Source: Pseudomonas fragi
GTDB taxonomy: Bacteria; Pseudomonadota; Gammaproteobacteria; Pseudomonadales; Pseudomonadaceae
DNA length: 64,000 nt
Direction: 5' to 3'
NCBI RefSeq assembly: GCF_900105835.1
Contig: NZ_LT629783.1
Location: 4,238,501 to 4,302,500 of the forward strand
The notes beneath the pieces were generated by a model. It saw only the letters and a list, made by a program, of their open reading frames with translations. It did no database searches and was not told where the DNA came from. Of this stretch, positions 29,481-39,703 are shown one piece after another. A program made the translations under genes and the position numbers. Numbering within the stretch: the stretch's first letter is position 1; each line of letters starts with the position of its first letter.

Positions 29481-29972
29481 ATGAGACTGACTACAAAAGG
29501 CCGTTACGCCGTAACTGCAATGCTCGATTTGGCGTTGCACGCACAGCATGGGCCGGTGTCCCTGGCCGATATTTCCGAGCGCCAAGGCATCTCGCTTTCC
29601 TACCTTGAGCAACTGTTTGCCAAATTGCGCCGCAGCAGTCTGGTTTCCAGTGTGCGTGGCCCAGGCGGCGGCTATCAGCTGTCGCGCGACATGCAGGGCA
29701 TCCAGGTAGCTCAGGTGATCGATGCCGTGAACGAGTCGGTCGACGCAACACGTTGCCAGGGCCTTGGCGACTGCCATGCCGGCGACACCTGCCTGACCCA
29801 CCACCTGTGGTGCGACCTCAGCCTGCAAATCCACGATTTTCTCAGCGGTATCAGCTTGGCTGATCTTGTCACTCGCCGTGAGGTACAAGAAGTAGCCCAG
29901 CGTCAGGATCAGCGCCGCTGTAATGGCAAGGCGCCGCACCTGGATAAGATCGAAGCGTCCGCCGTCGAGTGA
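29481..29972 (+). CDS. iscR: Fe-S cluster-sensing regulator IscR
   Basis: A 163-residue Rrf2-family regulator. Winged helix at about 1-70 ([40 protein letters not shown]). The [2Fe-2S] ligands C92, C98, C104 and H107 are all present ([18 protein letters not shown]). Holo-IscR represses the isc operon through the type-1 site 41 bases upstream. First gene of the operon; iscS follows after 49 bases. Confidence 0.96.
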   Translation: MRLTTKGRYAVTAMLDLALHAQHGPVSLADISERQGISLSYLEQLFAKLRRSSLVSSVRGPGGGYQLSRDMQGIQVAQVIDAVNESVDATRCQGLGDCHAGDTCLTHHLWCDLSLQIHDFLSGISLADLVTRREVQEVAQRQDQRRCNGKAPHLDKIEASAVE

Positions 29973-30021
29973 TTGCATAAAAACGACGGTGCGCCAGCCA
30001 GCCTGATTTAGGAGATAGTCC

Positions 30022-31236
30022 ATGAAGTTGCCAATTTACCTCGATTACTCAGCCACTACCCCGGTTGATCCGCGCGTTGCTCAAAAAATGAGCGACTGCT
30101 TGCTGGTTGACGGGAACTTCGGTAACCCGGCCTCGCGTTCCCACGTATTTGGCTGGAAAGCCGAAGAAGCGGTCGAGAACGGTCGTCGTCAGGTCGCTGA
30201 CCTGGTCAATGCCGACCCGCGTGAAATTGTCTGGACCTCCGGTGCGACCGAAGCCAACAACCTGGCAATCAAGGGTGCTGCGCATTTCTATGCCACTAAA
30301 GGCAAGCACCTGATCACCGACAAGATTGAACACAAGGCCGTTCTCGACACCATGCGCCAGCTGGAGCGTGAAGGCTTTGAAGTGACTTACATCGAGCCGG
30401 GCACCGATGGCCTGGTAACACCCGCGATGGTTGAAGCCGCGATGCGCGACGACACCATCCTGGTTTCCATCATGCATGTGAACAACGAAATCGGCACCAT
30501 CAACGACATCGCTGCCATTGGTGAGCTGACTCGCTCGCGCGGCGTGTTGTTCCATGTTGATGCGGCACAGTCCACCGGCAAGGTGGAAATCGACCTGGCC
30601 AAGCTGAAAGTCGACATGATGTCCTTCTCGGCACACAAGACCTACGGCCCTAAAGGGATCGGCGCACTGTATGTAAGCCGCAAGCCTCGCGTGCGTATTG
30701 AAGCTGCCATGCACGGCGGTGGTCACGAGCGCGGCATGCGTTCGGGTACGCTGGCCACCCACCAGATCGTGGGTATGGGCGAAGCGTTCCAGATCGCCAA
30801 AGAAGAAATGGCCGCTGAAAACATCCGGATCAAGGCGTTGAGCGATCGCTTCTTCAAGCAGGTTGAACACCTTGAAGAACTGTACGTCAACGGCAGCATG
30901 ATCCACCGCGTACCGCACAACCTGAACCTGAGCTTCAACTACGTTGAAGGCGAGTCGCTGATCATGGCACTCAAGGATCTGGCGGTGTCGTCCGGTTCGG
31001 CCTGTACTTCGGCCTCCCTGGAGCCGTCCTACGTATTGCGTGCCCTGGGTCGCAATGACGAGCTGGCGCACAGCTCCATCCGCTTCACCTTCGGCCGTTT
31101 CACCACCGAAGAAGAAATCGATTACGCCGCGCAGAAGGTTTGCGAGGCTGTTACCAAGCTGCGCGCTCTGTCGCCGCTGTGGGACATGTACAAAGACGGC
31201 ATCGACATCTCGAAAATCGAATGGGCGGCGCACTAA
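30022..31236 (+). CDS. iscS: Cysteine desulfurase IscS
   Basis: A 404-residue PLP enzyme that takes sulfur from cysteine as a persulfide for Fe-S clusters and tRNA thiolation. PLP lysine K206 ([12 protein letters not shown]) and the mobile persulfide cysteine C328 ([14 protein letters not shown]). H104 region (DKIEHKAV) stacks on PLP. GGAG lies upstream of ATG 30022. A strong hairpin (31257-31297) separates it from iscU in the message. Confidence 0.97.
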   Translation: MKLPIYLDYSATTPVDPRVAQKMSDCLLVDGNFGNPASRSHVFGWKAEEAVENGRRQVADLVNADPREIVWTSGATEANNLAIKGAAHFYATKGKHLITDKIEHKAVLDTMRQLEREGFEVTYIEPGTDGLVTPAMVEAAMRDDTILVSIMHVNNEIGTINDIAAIGELTRSRGVLFHVDAAQSTGKVEIDLAKLKVDMMSFSAHKTYGPKGIGALYVSRKPRVRIEAAMHGGGHERGMRSGTLATHQIVGMGEAFQIAKEEMAAENIRIKALSDRFFKQVEHLEELYVNGSMIHRVPHNLNLSFNYVEGESLIMALKDLAVSSGSACTSASLEPSYVLRALGRNDELAHSSIRFTFGRFTTEEEIDYAAQKVCEAVTKLRALSPLWDMYKDGIDISKIEWAAH

Positions 31237-31256
31237 CAATTTAAGTTGCCGTAAGT

Positions 31257-31297
31257 AGACGCTGTAAGCGCAGCGAACAGCAGCTTTTACAGCGTCT
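31257..31297 (+). other. RNA hairpin between iscS and iscU
   Basis: AGACGCTGTAA (31257-31267) and TTACAGCGTCT (31287-31297) form a perfect 11-bp stem with a 19-base loop and no T-run. It looks like an mRNA processing or stability element that lets iscRS and iscUA parts of the transcript be kept at different levels. Confidence 0.65.
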
Positions 31298-31332
31298 CAA
31301 GAGCAACTCTCTGATGAGTGAGGATTAGTACC

Positions 31333-31719
31333 ATGGCTTACAGCGAAAAGGTCATCGACCACTACGAAAACCCGCGCAACGTCGGCAAGATGAACGCGGA
31401 AGACCCGGATGTCGGCACCGGCATGGTCGGCGCCCCGGCGTGCGGCGACGTAATGCGCCTGCAGATCAAGGTTAACGAGCAGGGCATCATTGAAGATGCC
31501 AAGTTCAAGACCTATGGTTGCGGTTCGGCAATCGCTTCCAGCTCCCTGGCTACCGAGTGGATGAAAGGCAAGACTCTGGATGAAGCAGAGACCATCAAGA
31601 ACACTCAGTTGGCCGAAGAACTGGCTTTGCCACCGGTAAAAATTCACTGCTCGGTACTCGCTGAAGACGCCATCAAGGCCGCCGTTCGCGATTACAAGCA
31701 GAAGAAAGGTTTGATCTGA
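31333..31719 (+). CDS. iscU: Fe-S cluster scaffold IscU
   Basis: A 128-residue scaffold on which IscS sulfur and iron are built into [2Fe-2S]. All ligands present: C37 and D39 (GAPACGDV), C63 (YGCGSAIAS), H105-C106 (KIHCSVLAED). The LPPVK motif that HscA recognises is at 99-103. ATG 31333 chosen; an extension to 31318 lacks support. Confidence 0.97.
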   Translation: MAYSEKVIDHYENPRNVGKMNAEDPDVGTGMVGAPACGDVMRLQIKVNEQGIIEDAKFKTYGCGSAIASSSLATEWMKGKTLDEAETIKNTQLAEELALPPVKIHCSVLAEDAIKAAVRDYKQKKGLI

Positions 31720-31786
31720 TCCGTGCTGCCTGTGCCCTTGATGGCGCAGGCAAGGTGAAGAAACTGGCAAAAGGTAAGGAGTCACG

Positions 31787-32110
31787 ATGGCTATCAGCAT
31801 GACAGAAGCGGCTGCGCGACACATTCGCCGCTCCCTTGATGGGCGCGGCAAAGGTGAGGGGATTCGTCTGGGTGTTCGCACCACGGGCTGTTCCGGTCTT
31901 GCCTATGTGCTGGAGTTTGTCGATGAAGTGGGCGAAGAAGACCAGGTCTTCGAAACCCATGGCGAAAAAGTGATCATTGATCCAAAAAGCCTGACATACC
32001 TTGACGGCACCGAACTGGATTTCGTCAAGGAAGGCCTGAACGAAGGCTTCAAGTTCAATAACCCTAACGTGCGCGGTGAATGTGGCTGCGGCGAAAGCTT
32101 CAACATCTGA
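31787..32110 (+). CDS. iscA: Iron-sulfur assembly protein IscA
   Basis: A 107-residue A-type carrier that takes clusters from IscU to target proteins. Ligand cysteines C35 (TTGCSGLAY), C99 and C101 (ECGCGESF). AAGGAG-like site upstream of ATG 31787. Standard order iscU-iscA-hscB. Confidence 0.96.
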   Translation: MAISMTEAAARHIRRSLDGRGKGEGIRLGVRTTGCSGLAYVLEFVDEVGEEDQVFETHGEKVIIDPKSLTYLDGTELDFVKEGLNEGFKFNNPNVRGECGCGESFNI

Positions 32111-32118
32111 GGCTAGTC

Positions 32119-32640
32119 GTGGGTACTCCTTGTCATTTTGCTTTGTTTGAGCTGCAACCGGGTTTCAATCTGGACCTCGATCAGCTGGCTGTGCGTTATC
32201 GAGAGTTGGCGCGCGGTGTTCACCCGGATCGCTTTGCTGATGCTTCCGAACGCGAGCAACGTCTGGCGCTGGAACAGTCCGCCAGCCTAAATGAGGCCTA
32301 CCAGACACTCAAAAGCCCTGCCAAGCGCGCGCGTTATCTGCTGGCATTGAAGGGTGGCGAGTTGCCGCTGGAAGTTACGGTGCACGATCCCGAGTTTCTG
32401 ATGCAGCAGATGCAGTGGCGCGAAGAACTTGAAGATTTGCATGACAGCGCCGATATGGCCGGTATTGCAGCATTCAAGCGTCGACTGAAAGTCGCTCAGG
32501 AACAACTGAACGACAGCTTCGCTGCTTGTTGGGATGACGCTGCGCAACGCGAACAGGCCGAACGCCTGATGCGGCGCATGCAGTTCCTCGACAAGCTCAC
32601 TTACGAAGTGCGCCAGCTAGAAGAGCGCCTCGACGATTAA
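32119..32640 (+). CDS. hscB: Fe-S co-chaperone HscB
   Basis: A 173-residue J-protein that brings IscU to HscA. J-domain at about 1-75 with the HPD motif ([10 protein letters not shown]) and a C-terminal three-helix domain that binds IscU. The start is GTG 32119, with GAGG 6 bases upstream in the iscA stop region; an extended frame to 32080 overlaps iscA and is unlikely. Confidence 0.95.
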   Translation: MGTPCHFALFELQPGFNLDLDQLAVRYRELARGVHPDRFADASEREQRLALEQSASLNEAYQTLKSPAKRARYLLALKGGELPLEVTVHDPEFLMQQMQWREELEDLHDSADMAGIAAFKRRLKVAQEQLNDSFAACWDDAAQREQAERLMRRMQFLDKLTYEVRQLEERLDD

Positions 32641-32690
32641 CTCCGTGCTTCCCTGATGGCACGCCTGATTACAGATAAGTCCTGATTACG

Positions 32691-34553
32691 ATGGCCCTAC
32701 TGCAGATCGCCGAACCCGGCCAAAGTCCTCAACCGCACCAGCGTCGTCTGGCTGTGGGGATCGACTTGGGCACTACCAATTCGCTGGTCGCTGCGTTGCG
32801 CAGCGGCCTTTCCGAGCCTCTGGCCGACGCAAATGGCAATGTCATTTTGCCGTCTGCGGTGCGCTATCACGCTGATCGCGTCGAGGTAGGTGAGTCGGCA
32901 CGTCTGGCGGCCTCCAGCGATCCTTTCAACACCGTGCTGTCGGTCAAGCGCCTGATGGGTCGTGGTCTGTCCGACGTCAAGCAATTGGGCGAGCAGCTGC
33001 CTTACCGCTTTGTGGGTGGTGAGTCGCACATGCCGTTTATCGACACTGTGCAGGGCCCGAAAAGCCCGGTTGAAGTGTCGGCTGAAATCCTCAAGGTACT
33101 GCGTGAGCGCGCCGAAAAGACCCTGGGTGGCGAGCTGGTAGGGGCGGTAATTACTGTTCCTGCCTATTTCGACGATGCCCAGCGCCAGGCCACCAAGGAC
33201 GCTGCCAAACTTGCCGGCCTTAATGTGCTGCGCCTGCTCAATGAGCCGACTGCTGCGGCGGTGGCCTATGGTCTGGATCAGTCTGCTGAAGGCGTTGTGG
33301 CTATTTATGACCTGGGCGGGGGCACGTTCGATATCTCGATCCTGCGCCTGACCGGCGGTGTGTTTGAAGTACTGGCCACCGGTGGCGACAGCGCCCTGGG
33401 CGGCGATGACTTCGACCATGCGATCGCCAGCTGGATGGTGGCAGAGGCCGGTTTGTCGGCCGACCTCGATCCGGGCACCCAGCGTACCTTGCTGCAAGCT
33501 GCTTGCGCCGCCAAAGAAGCGCTGACCGATGCGTCCTCTGTAACCGTTGCCTTTGGTGACTGGCAGTCAGAGCTGACCCGCGAAGCCTTCGATGCGCTGA
33601 TCGAACCGATGGTGGCGCGCAGCCTCAAGGCTTGCCGCCGTGCCGTGCGCGACGCCAATATCGAGATTGATGACGTTCAGGCCGTGGTCATGGTTGGCGG
33701 TTCGACCCGCGTGCCTCGCGTGCGCGAAGCCGTCGCCGAGATGTTTGGCCGTGAGCCGCTGACCGATATCGACCCTGATCAAGTGGTCGCCATTGGTGCT
33801 GCGATCCAGGCCGACACCCTGGCGGGCAACAAGCGTGATGGTGGCGAGCTGCTTCTGCTTGATGTGATTCCCCTGTCCCTCGGTCTTGAGACCATGGGCG
33901 GCCTGATGGAAAAGGTCATTCCGCGCAATACCACGATCCCGGTGGCGCGTGCGCAGGACTTCACCACCTATAAAGATGGCCAGACGGCCATGATGATTCA
34001 TGTGCTGCAGGGCGAGCGCGAGCTGATCAGCGATTGCCGTTCCCTGGCGCGCTTTGAATTGCGTGGCATTCCGCCGATGGTGGCCGGTGCCGCGAAAATT
34101 CGCGTGACCTTCCAGGTGGATGCCGATGGTCTGCTCAGTGTGTCGGCCCGCGAGCTGGGCTCGGGTGTTGAAGCCAATATCCAGGTCAAGCCGTCCTACG
34201 GCTTGACCGACGGCGAAATTGCCAAAATGCTCAAGGATTCGTTCCAGTACGCCAGCGACGACAAGGTTGCCCGCGTATTGCGTGAACAGCAGGTGGATGC
34301 CCAGCGTCTGATCGAGGCTGTGCAAGCAGCTCTCGAAGTCGATGGCGAGCGTTTGCTGGATGCCGAAGAGCGTATGGTCATCGAGCTGCAGATGCAGGAG
34401 CTGTCCGAATTGTTGAAAGGCACCGATGGTTACGCCATCGAGCAGCAGACCAAGCGTCTGTCGCAAGTGACCGATGCCTTTGCTGCCCGGCGCATGGACT
34501 TGACCGTCAAGGCCGCCCTGTCGGGTCGCAACCTGAATGAAATCGAGGAATAA
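32691..34553 (+). CDS. hscA: Fe-S chaperone HscA (Hsp70 class)
   Basis: A 620-residue specialised Hsp70. ATPase domain with [26 protein letters not shown] and [17 protein letters not shown]; then the substrate-binding domain (about 395-510) and helical lid. With HscB it uses ATP to release clusters from IscU by binding its LPPVK motif. Length matches the family. Confidence 0.97.
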   Translation: MALLQIAEPGQSPQPHQRRLAVGIDLGTTNSLVAALRSGLSEPLADANGNVILPSAVRYHADRVEVGESARLAASSDPFNTVLSVKRLMGRGLSDVKQLGEQLPYRFVGGESHMPFIDTVQGPKSPVEVSAEILKVLRERAEKTLGGELVGAVITVPAYFDDAQRQATKDAAKLAGLNVLRLLNEPTAAAVAYGLDQSAEGVVAIYDLGGGTFDISILRLTGGVFEVLATGGDSALGGDDFDHAIASWMVAEAGLSADLDPGTQRTLLQAACAAKEALTDASSVTVAFGDWQSELTREAFDALIEPMVARSLKACRRAVRDANIEIDDVQAVVMVGGSTRVPRVREAVAEMFGREPLTDIDPDQVVAIGAAIQADTLAGNKRDGGELLLLDVIPLSLGLETMGGLMEKVIPRNTTIPVARAQDFTTYKDGQTAMMIHVLQGERELISDCRSLARFELRGIPPMVAGAAKIRVTFQVDADGLLSVSARELGSGVEANIQVKPSYGLTDGEIAKMLKDSFQYASDDKVARVLREQQVDAQRLIEAVQAALEVDGERLLDAEERMVIELQMQELSELLKGTDGYAIEQQTKRLSQVTDAFAARRMDLTVKAALSGRNLNEIEE

Positions 34554-34556
34554 CTG

Positions 34557-34898
34557 ATGCCGCAGATCATTTTTCTGCCACACGCCGAGCATTGCCCGGA
34601 CGGTATGGTTGTAGAGGCTGAGACCGGCAAGACCATTCTCGAAGTGGCCCACGACAACCACATCGAAATCGAAAGTGCCTGCGGTGGCGTCTGTGCCTGC
34701 ACCACTTGTCACTGCGTGATTCGCGAGGGTTTCGACTCGCTGAACGAGGCTGACGAGCTGGAAGAGGACTATCTTGATAGAGCCTGGGGCCTGGAAGCGA
34801 CTTCGCGCCTGAGCTGTCAGGCCCGCGTTGGCACTGAAGACCTTACCGTCGAGATTCCGAAGTACTCGCTCAACCATGCTGCCGAAGCGCCGCACTGA
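34557..34898 (+). CDS. fdx: [2Fe-2S] ferredoxin Fdx of the ISC system
   Basis: A 113-residue adrenodoxin-type ferredoxin that gives electrons for cluster building. Ligands C42, C48, C51 (ACGGVCACTTC) and C87 (RLSCQAR). Starts 3 bases after hscA, so probably coupled. Confidence 0.96.
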   Translation: MPQIIFLPHAEHCPDGMVVEAETGKTILEVAHDNHIEIESACGGVCACTTCHCVIREGFDSLNEADELEEDYLDRAWGLEATSRLSCQARVGTEDLTVEIPKYSLNHAAEAPH

Positions 34899-34910
34899 TA
34901 AGGAATTGGC

Positions 34911-35111
34911 ATGAGCCTTAAATGGGTTGATGTGCAGGAAATCGCCATCCAGCTGGCTGAAGCTCACCCGGATGTCGATCCGCTCTCGGTGAATTTCGTC
35001 ACGCTGCGCAATCTGGTCATGGCGTTGCCGGAGTTCGACGATATCCCTGATCGGGGTGGCGAGAAGGTTCTCGAAGCCATCCAGGGTTTGTGGATCGAAG
35101 AAGCCGACTAA
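34911..35111 (+). CDS. iscX: IscX (YfhJ)
   Basis: A 66-residue acidic protein that binds IscS and iron and tunes the rate of cluster assembly. Family signatures: LKWVDVQEIAIQLAEAHPDV and the C-terminal LWIEEAD. RBS AAGGAA precedes ATG 34911. Last gene of the isc operon, ended by the hairpin at 35145. Confidence 0.94.
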   Translation: MSLKWVDVQEIAIQLAEAHPDVDPLSVNFVTLRNLVMALPEFDDIPDRGGEKVLEAIQGLWIEEAD

Positions 35112-35144
35112 GCTTGTAAACGACGTAATTATGCAACGCCCAAG

Positions 35145-35175
35145 AACCCGCGTATAATTCGCGGGTTTAATTTTT
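35145..35175 (+). terminator. isc operon terminator with a TATAAT in its loop
   Basis: AACCCGCG (35145-35152), loop TATAATT, CGCGGGTT (35160-35167), then TAATTTTT. The loop contains a perfect -10 hexamer (35153-35158) placed to start an ndk transcript; the -35 region is poor. Confidence 0.75.
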
Positions 35176-35205
35176 CGCTTAAATCACTGTTTCTGGAGTT
35201 ACACC

Positions 35206-35631
35206 ATGGCTGTTCAACGTACTTTCTCCATCATCAAGCCTGACGCCGTTGCTAAAAACGTTATCGGCAAGATCGTTACCCGTTTCGAAGACGCTGGCCT
35301 GAAGGTTGTAGCTTCCAAACTGAAGCAACTGTCCAAAGCTGAAGCTGAAGGCTTCTACGCTGAGCACAGCGAGCGCGGCTTCTTCGGCGACCTGGTTGCT
35401 TTCATGATCTCCGGTCCTGTTGTTGTTCAGGTTCTGGAAGGCGAAAACGCTATCGCTCTGAACCGCGAGCTGATGGGCGCTACCAACCCTAAAGAAGCAG
35501 CTGCCGGCACTATCCGCGCTGATTTCGCTGAATCCATCGACGCTAACGCTGTTCACGGTTCCGACTCGGAAGCCGCTGCTGCACGCGAAATCTCGTACTT
35601 TTTCGCAGCTACTGAAGTAACCACTCGCTAA
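35206..35631 (+). CDS. ndk: Nucleoside diphosphate kinase
   Basis: A 141-residue kinase that balances NTP and dNTP pools by a phosphohistidine intermediate. Active H117 in [13 protein letters not shown]-loop-like [12 protein letters not shown] at 7-18. Codon use is strongly biased to GCT/GGT/CGT types, as in highly expressed genes. TGGAG lies 8 bases upstream of ATG 35206. Confidence 0.97.
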   Translation: MAVQRTFSIIKPDAVAKNVIGKIVTRFEDAGLKVVASKLKQLSKAEAEGFYAEHSERGFFGDLVAFMISGPVVVQVLEGENAIALNRELMGATNPKEAAAGTIRADFAESIDANAVHGSDSEAAAAREISYFFAATEVTTR

Positions 35632-35659
35632 GTATTGGCTTGTGAGTGAGGGTGAAGAC

Positions 35660-36808
35660 ATGATTGCAACGACTGGCAAAACCAACCTGTTGGGTTTGAC
35701 TCAACCGGAAATGGAGAAATTCTTCGACTCAATCGGGGAGAAGCGTTTCCGTGCCGGTCAGGTCATGAAGTGGATTCACCACTTTGGCGTCGATGATTTC
35801 GACGCCATGACTAACGTCAGCAAGGCCTTGCGCGACAAGCTCAAGGCCATTGCTGAGGTTCGTGGGCCTGAAGTCGTCAGCGAGGACATCTCCAGCGATG
35901 GCACCCGTAAATGGGTGGTGCGCGTAGAGTCCGGCAGCTGCGTCGAGACCGTTTATATTCCCTCGGGCAAACGTGGCACCTTGTGCGTTTCGTCCCAGGC
36001 TGGCTGTGCCCTGGACTGCAGTTTTTGCTCCACCGGCAAGCAAGGCTTCAACAGCAACCTCACCGCCGCCGAAGTGATCGGCCAGGTGTGGATTGCCAAC
36101 AAATCCTTTGGCAGCGTCCCGGCAACCATCGACCGTGCCATCACCAACGTGGTGATGATGGGCATGGGCGAGCCGCTGCTGAACTTCGACAACGTCATCT
36201 CTGCCATGCACCTGATGATGGATGACCTGGGTTACGGCATCTCCAAGCGCCGGGTGACCCTGTCTACCTCCGGCGTGGTGCCGATGATCGATGAGCTGGC
36301 CAAGCACATCGACGTCTCCCTGGCGTTGTCGCTGCACGCACCCAATGACGCATTGCGCAGTCAATTGGTGCCGATCAACAAGAAGTACCCGCTGGCCATG
36401 CTGCTTGATTCCTGCCGCCGCTACATGGCGACCCTGGGCGAAAAGCGCGTGTTGACCGTGGAATACACCTTGCTCAAGGACGTGAACGATCATGTTGATC
36501 ACGCCCGTGAAATGATCGAGCTGTTAAAAGACACGCCGTGCAAGATCAACCTGATCCCGTTCAACCCGTTCCCGCATTCCGGCTATGAGCGCCCGAGCAA
36601 CAATGCCATTCGCCGTTTCCAGGAGCTGTTGCAGCAGGCCGGCTACAACGTGACCGTGCGCACCACCCGTGGTGAAGACATCGACGCGGCGTGCGGGCAG
36701 CTGGTAGGGCAGGTCAATGACCGTACCCGCCGCAGTTCGCGCCTGATCGCGGCCCGTGAGCTGAGTGCCGACGCCGATACAGCGCAAAACGCTGCTTCTG
36801 CGCCCTGA
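35660..36808 (+). CDS. rlmN: Dual-specificity 23S rRNA/tRNA methyltransferase RlmN
   Basis: A 382-residue radical-SAM enzyme that makes 2-methyladenosine at 23S rRNA A2503 and tRNA A37. The cluster cysteines are C116, C120 and C123 (CALDCSFC); the methyl-carrying cysteine is near the C-terminus (DIDAACGQL). ATG 35660 has GAGGGTG upstream and gives the usual family length. Followed by pilF in the same direction. Confidence 0.96.
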   Translation: MIATTGKTNLLGLTQPEMEKFFDSIGEKRFRAGQVMKWIHHFGVDDFDAMTNVSKALRDKLKAIAEVRGPEVVSEDISSDGTRKWVVRVESGSCVETVYIPSGKRGTLCVSSQAGCALDCSFCSTGKQGFNSNLTAAEVIGQVWIANKSFGSVPATIDRAITNVVMMGMGEPLLNFDNVISAMHLMMDDLGYGISKRRVTLSTSGVVPMIDELAKHIDVSLALSLHAPNDALRSQLVPINKKYPLAMLLDSCRRYMATLGEKRVLTVEYTLLKDVNDHVDHAREMIELLKDTPCKINLIPFNPFPHSGYERPSNNAIRRFQELLQQAGYNVTVRTTRGEDIDAACGQLVGQVNDRTRRSSRLIAARELSADADTAQNAASAP

Positions 36809-36820
36809 GAGAGGACATTC

Positions 36821-37579
36821 ATGATCCTGCGCGCTGCGCTTCCGGTCGTTTTGGTCAGCTTTTTGGCTGGCTGCGTGTCATCGGGTGATTCAGGCCCGAT
36901 GGCTGGCGACAAAGGGCGTAACGAGGCGCGTCAGGCTTATGTTCAGCTGGGGCTGGGCTATCTGCAGCAAGGGCTGACCGAACAGGCCAAAGTCCCTTTG
37001 CGCAAGGCCCTTGAACTCGACAGGAACGACCCGGACACCAACGCCGCACTGGCCTTGGTGTTTCAGGCCGAAATGGAGTTTGCCCTGGCCGAACAGGCCT
37101 TCCGTACCGCGCTCAACGGTCGGCCTGGCGATGCCCGGATCCTCAATAATTACGGCAGTTTCCTGTTTCAGCGTCAGCGCTATCAGGAAGCCAGCGAGCA
37201 GTTTCAAAAAGCGGCGGCAGACAACCTTTACCCGGAACGCTCCCGTGTCTACGAAAATCTGGGTATAACGTCCCTTGAGTTGGGGCAGCGTGAAACGGGG
37301 CGCCAGCAGCTTGAAAAAGCCCTGCGCCTGAACCCTCGGCAACCCCGTGCACTGCTTGAAATGGCCGAGATGGCCTATCAGGACAAGCAATATGTGACGG
37401 CGCGAGACTTTTACGATCGTTTTAGCCTGCTTAGCGGGCAAAATGCACGTAGTCTATTGCTTGGTGCGCGACTGGCGAGTGTTTTCGACGAGCGTACCCC
37501 AACTGCCAACCATGGCCAGCAACTACAACGACTCTATCCCGGCACGCCGGAATATCAGCAATACCTGTCGGAGCAATGA
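36821..37579 (+). CDS. pilF: Type IV pilus biogenesis lipoprotein PilF/PilW
   Basis: A 252-residue outer-membrane lipoprotein pilotin. Lipobox FLAGC with the lipidated cysteine at residue 18, then six TPR-like repeats (for example YVQLGLGYLQQGLTEQAKVP, NYGSFLFQRQRYQEASEQFQ). In P. aeruginosa PilF places the PilQ secretin in the outer membrane. Overlaps rodZ by 4 bases (ATGA). Position between rlmN and rodZ is standard in the genus. Confidence 0.92.
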   Translation: MILRAALPVVLVSFLAGCVSSGDSGPMAGDKGRNEARQAYVQLGLGYLQQGLTEQAKVPLRKALELDRNDPDTNAALALVFQAEMEFALAEQAFRTALNGRPGDARILNNYGSFLFQRQRYQEASEQFQKAAADNLYPERSRVYENLGITSLELGQRETGRQQLEKALRLNPRQPRALLEMAEMAYQDKQYVTARDFYDRFSLLSGQNARSLLLGARLASVFDERTPTANHGQQLQRLYPGTPEYQQYLSEQ

Positions 37580-38568
37580 TGAAAGCGGCGCAACCCGAAG
37601 TTCTAGCAGCGACTCGTGTCAATCCCGGTGAGACCCTGCGTCAGGCCCGTGAAAACAATGGCTGGACGCTGGCTGAAGTCGCCTTGAAACTCAATCTCAC
37701 GGCCAGCTCCCTGAGCAACCTTGAGACGGGCGCGTTCGACAAGCTGCCCGGGCATACCTTTGCCCGTGGCTACATCCGCGCCTATGCCAAATTGCTGGGC
37801 ATGGACCAGGCAGCCCTGGTGCGTGAGTTTGACCTGTACACCGGCACTGATGCCAACGGCAGCAACGTGCACAGCCTGGGTCGCATAGAAGAGCCAGTGC
37901 GTGTGTCGCATACCATCTTGCGTATCGTTAGCCTGTTGCTGCTGATTGCCGTAATCGGTGGCGGCTTTATCTGGTGGCAAGACCAGACGTCGATGCGTGC
38001 CAAGGATCTGATTGGCCTGGCCCCGGAACACGTTGAAGTCGAAGGGGCTGACGGCACAACCCGCATTCATCCGCTGGACGAGCCTGAAGATCAGGCAGTC
38101 GCCGAGGCCAAGGCCGAAGGCGAAACCCCACCAGCGACCGAAACGCTGCCAGAGCAGGGCGCAACCACCGCACTGGCATTGCCGGGTGCTGCAATCGTTG
38201 AGCCCCAGGCGCCAGCCGCTGCTGCAGCTCAGCCTGCTCCTGTAGCAGCACCTGCACCTGTTACGCCGGTAGCCGCACCTGTTACGCCAGCCGCACCTGC
38301 AGCCACGGCTAGCGCCCCGGTTGCCGGTGCTGGCAAGGTAAGCGTGCAATACACCGCTGATTGCTGGACTCAAGTCACCGACGGCACGGGCAAAGTGCTG
38401 TTCGGCGGCTTGAAGCGCAAGGGCGAAAATCTAGAAGTGAGCGGCAAGCCTCCACTGAGCCTGCGTCTGGGTTATGCCCGCGGTGCGCAGGTTAGCTACA
38501 ACGGCCAGCCTGTGGATGTCGCTCCTTTCACCAGTGGCGAGACTGCTCGCCTGAAGTTGGGTCAATAA
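37576..38568 (+). CDS. rodZ: Cytoskeletal protein RodZ
   Basis: A 330-residue single-pass membrane protein linking MreB to the wall machinery and keeping rod shape. Helix-turn-helix domain at about 17-85 (LRQARENNGWTLAEVALKLN), one span at about 113-135 (ILRIVSLLLLIAVIGGGFIW), a long Ala/Pro-rich periplasmic linker (about 200-255) and a C-terminal DUF4115 domain (VSVQYTADCWTQVTDGTGKV). Two ATG codons in a row at 37576; the first overlaps the pilF stop. Confidence 0.93.
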   Translation: MMKAAQPEVLAATRVNPGETLRQARENNGWTLAEVALKLNLTASSLSNLETGAFDKLPGHTFARGYIRAYAKLLGMDQAALVREFDLYTGTDANGSNVHSLGRIEEPVRVSHTILRIVSLLLLIAVIGGGFIWWQDQTSMRAKDLIGLAPEHVEVEGADGTTRIHPLDEPEDQAVAEAKAEGETPPATETLPEQGATTALALPGAAIVEPQAPAAAAAQPAPVAAPAPVTPVAAPVTPAAPAATASAPVAGAGKVSVQYTADCWTQVTDGTGKVLFGGLKRKGENLEVSGKPPLSLRLGYARGAQVSYNGQPVDVAPFTSGETARLKLGQ

Positions 38569-38571
38569 GTC

Positions 38572-39681
38572 ATGCACGGCGAATCACCAATCAAGCGTCG
38601 CGAATCGCGCAAAATCTGGGTCGGCAATGTACCCGTAGGTGGCGATGCCCCTATTGCTGTACAGAGCATGACCAACAGTGACACCAATGACGTCGCTGCA
38701 ACCGTTGCGCAAATCAACCGTCTGGAAGCTGCTGGCGTCGATATCGTGCGGGTTTCCGTGCCGGATATGGACGCAGCCGAGGCGTTTGGCCGGATCAAGC
38801 AACTGGTCAAGGTGCCATTGGTCGCCGATATCCACTTCGATTACCGTATCGCCCTGCGCGTTGCGGAACTGGGTGTGGATTGCCTGCGCATCAACCCGGG
38901 CAACATCGGTCGTGAAGACCGCGTGCGCGCCGTGGTGGATGCCGCCCGCGATCGCGGCATCCCGATCCGTATCGGCGTCAACGCCGGTTCCCTGGAAAAA
39001 GACCTGCAAAAGAAATACGGCGAACCGACGCCGGCCGCTCTGGTCGAATCGGCACTGCGTCACGTTGAGCACCTTGAGCGCCTGAATTTCAAGGACTTCA
39101 AGGTCAGCGTGAAGGCCTCCGACGTGTTTATGGCGGTTGATGCCTATCGCCTGCTGGCCAAGGAAATTGTCCAGCCGCTGCATTTGGGCATTACTGAAGC
39201 CGGTGGTTTGCGCTCAGGCACAGTGAAATCTGCCGTGGGCCTAGGTATGCTGCTCGCCGAGGGGATTGGCGACACCATTCGTATTTCCCTGGCGGCAGAC
39301 CCGGTTGAGGAAGTAAAGGTCGGTTACGACATCCTCAAGTCCTTGCACCTGCGCTCGCGCGGCATCAATTTTATCGCGTGCCCAAGCTGCTCGCGGCAGA
39401 ACTTCGACGTGGTGAAAACCATGAACGAACTCGAAGTTCGCCTCGAAGACCTGCTGGTGCCGCTGGATGTTGCCGTTATCGGTTGTGTGGTCAACGGCCC
39501 GGGCGAAGCCAAGGAAGCCCATGTGGGGCTCACCGGTGGTACGCCCAACCTGATTTACATCGACGGCAAGCCGTCGCAGAAACTGACGAATGACAACCTG
39601 GTGGATGAGCTCGAAAGACTGATCCGGCAGAAGGCGGCCGAAAAGGTCGAAGCTGACGCAGCCGTTATCGCGCGCGGCTAA
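38572..39681 (+). CDS. ispG: 4-hydroxy-3-methylbut-2-enyl diphosphate synthase
   Basis: The 369-residue IspG (GcpE) carries out the sixth step of the MEP isoprenoid pathway with a [4Fe-4S] cluster. TIM-barrel part with [15 protein letters not shown] and [10 protein letters not shown]; cluster cysteines in [10 protein letters not shown] and [12 protein letters not shown]. Needs the ISC products made by the nearby operon. Three bases after rodZ; hisS follows. Confidence 0.97.
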   Translation: MHGESPIKRRESRKIWVGNVPVGGDAPIAVQSMTNSDTNDVAATVAQINRLEAAGVDIVRVSVPDMDAAEAFGRIKQLVKVPLVADIHFDYRIALRVAELGVDCLRINPGNIGREDRVRAVVDAARDRGIPIRIGVNAGSLEKDLQKKYGEPTPAALVESALRHVEHLERLNFKDFKVSVKASDVFMAVDAYRLLAKEIVQPLHLGITEAGGLRSGTVKSAVGLGMLLAEGIGDTIRISLAADPVEEVKVGYDILKSLHLRSRGINFIACPSCSRQNFDVVKTMNELEVRLEDLLVPLDVAVIGCVVNGPGEAKEAHVGLTGGTPNLIYIDGKPSQKLTNDNLVDELERLIRQKAAEKVEADAAVIARG

Positions 39682-39703
39682 CCAGACGAATAAAGGATTT
39701 ATT

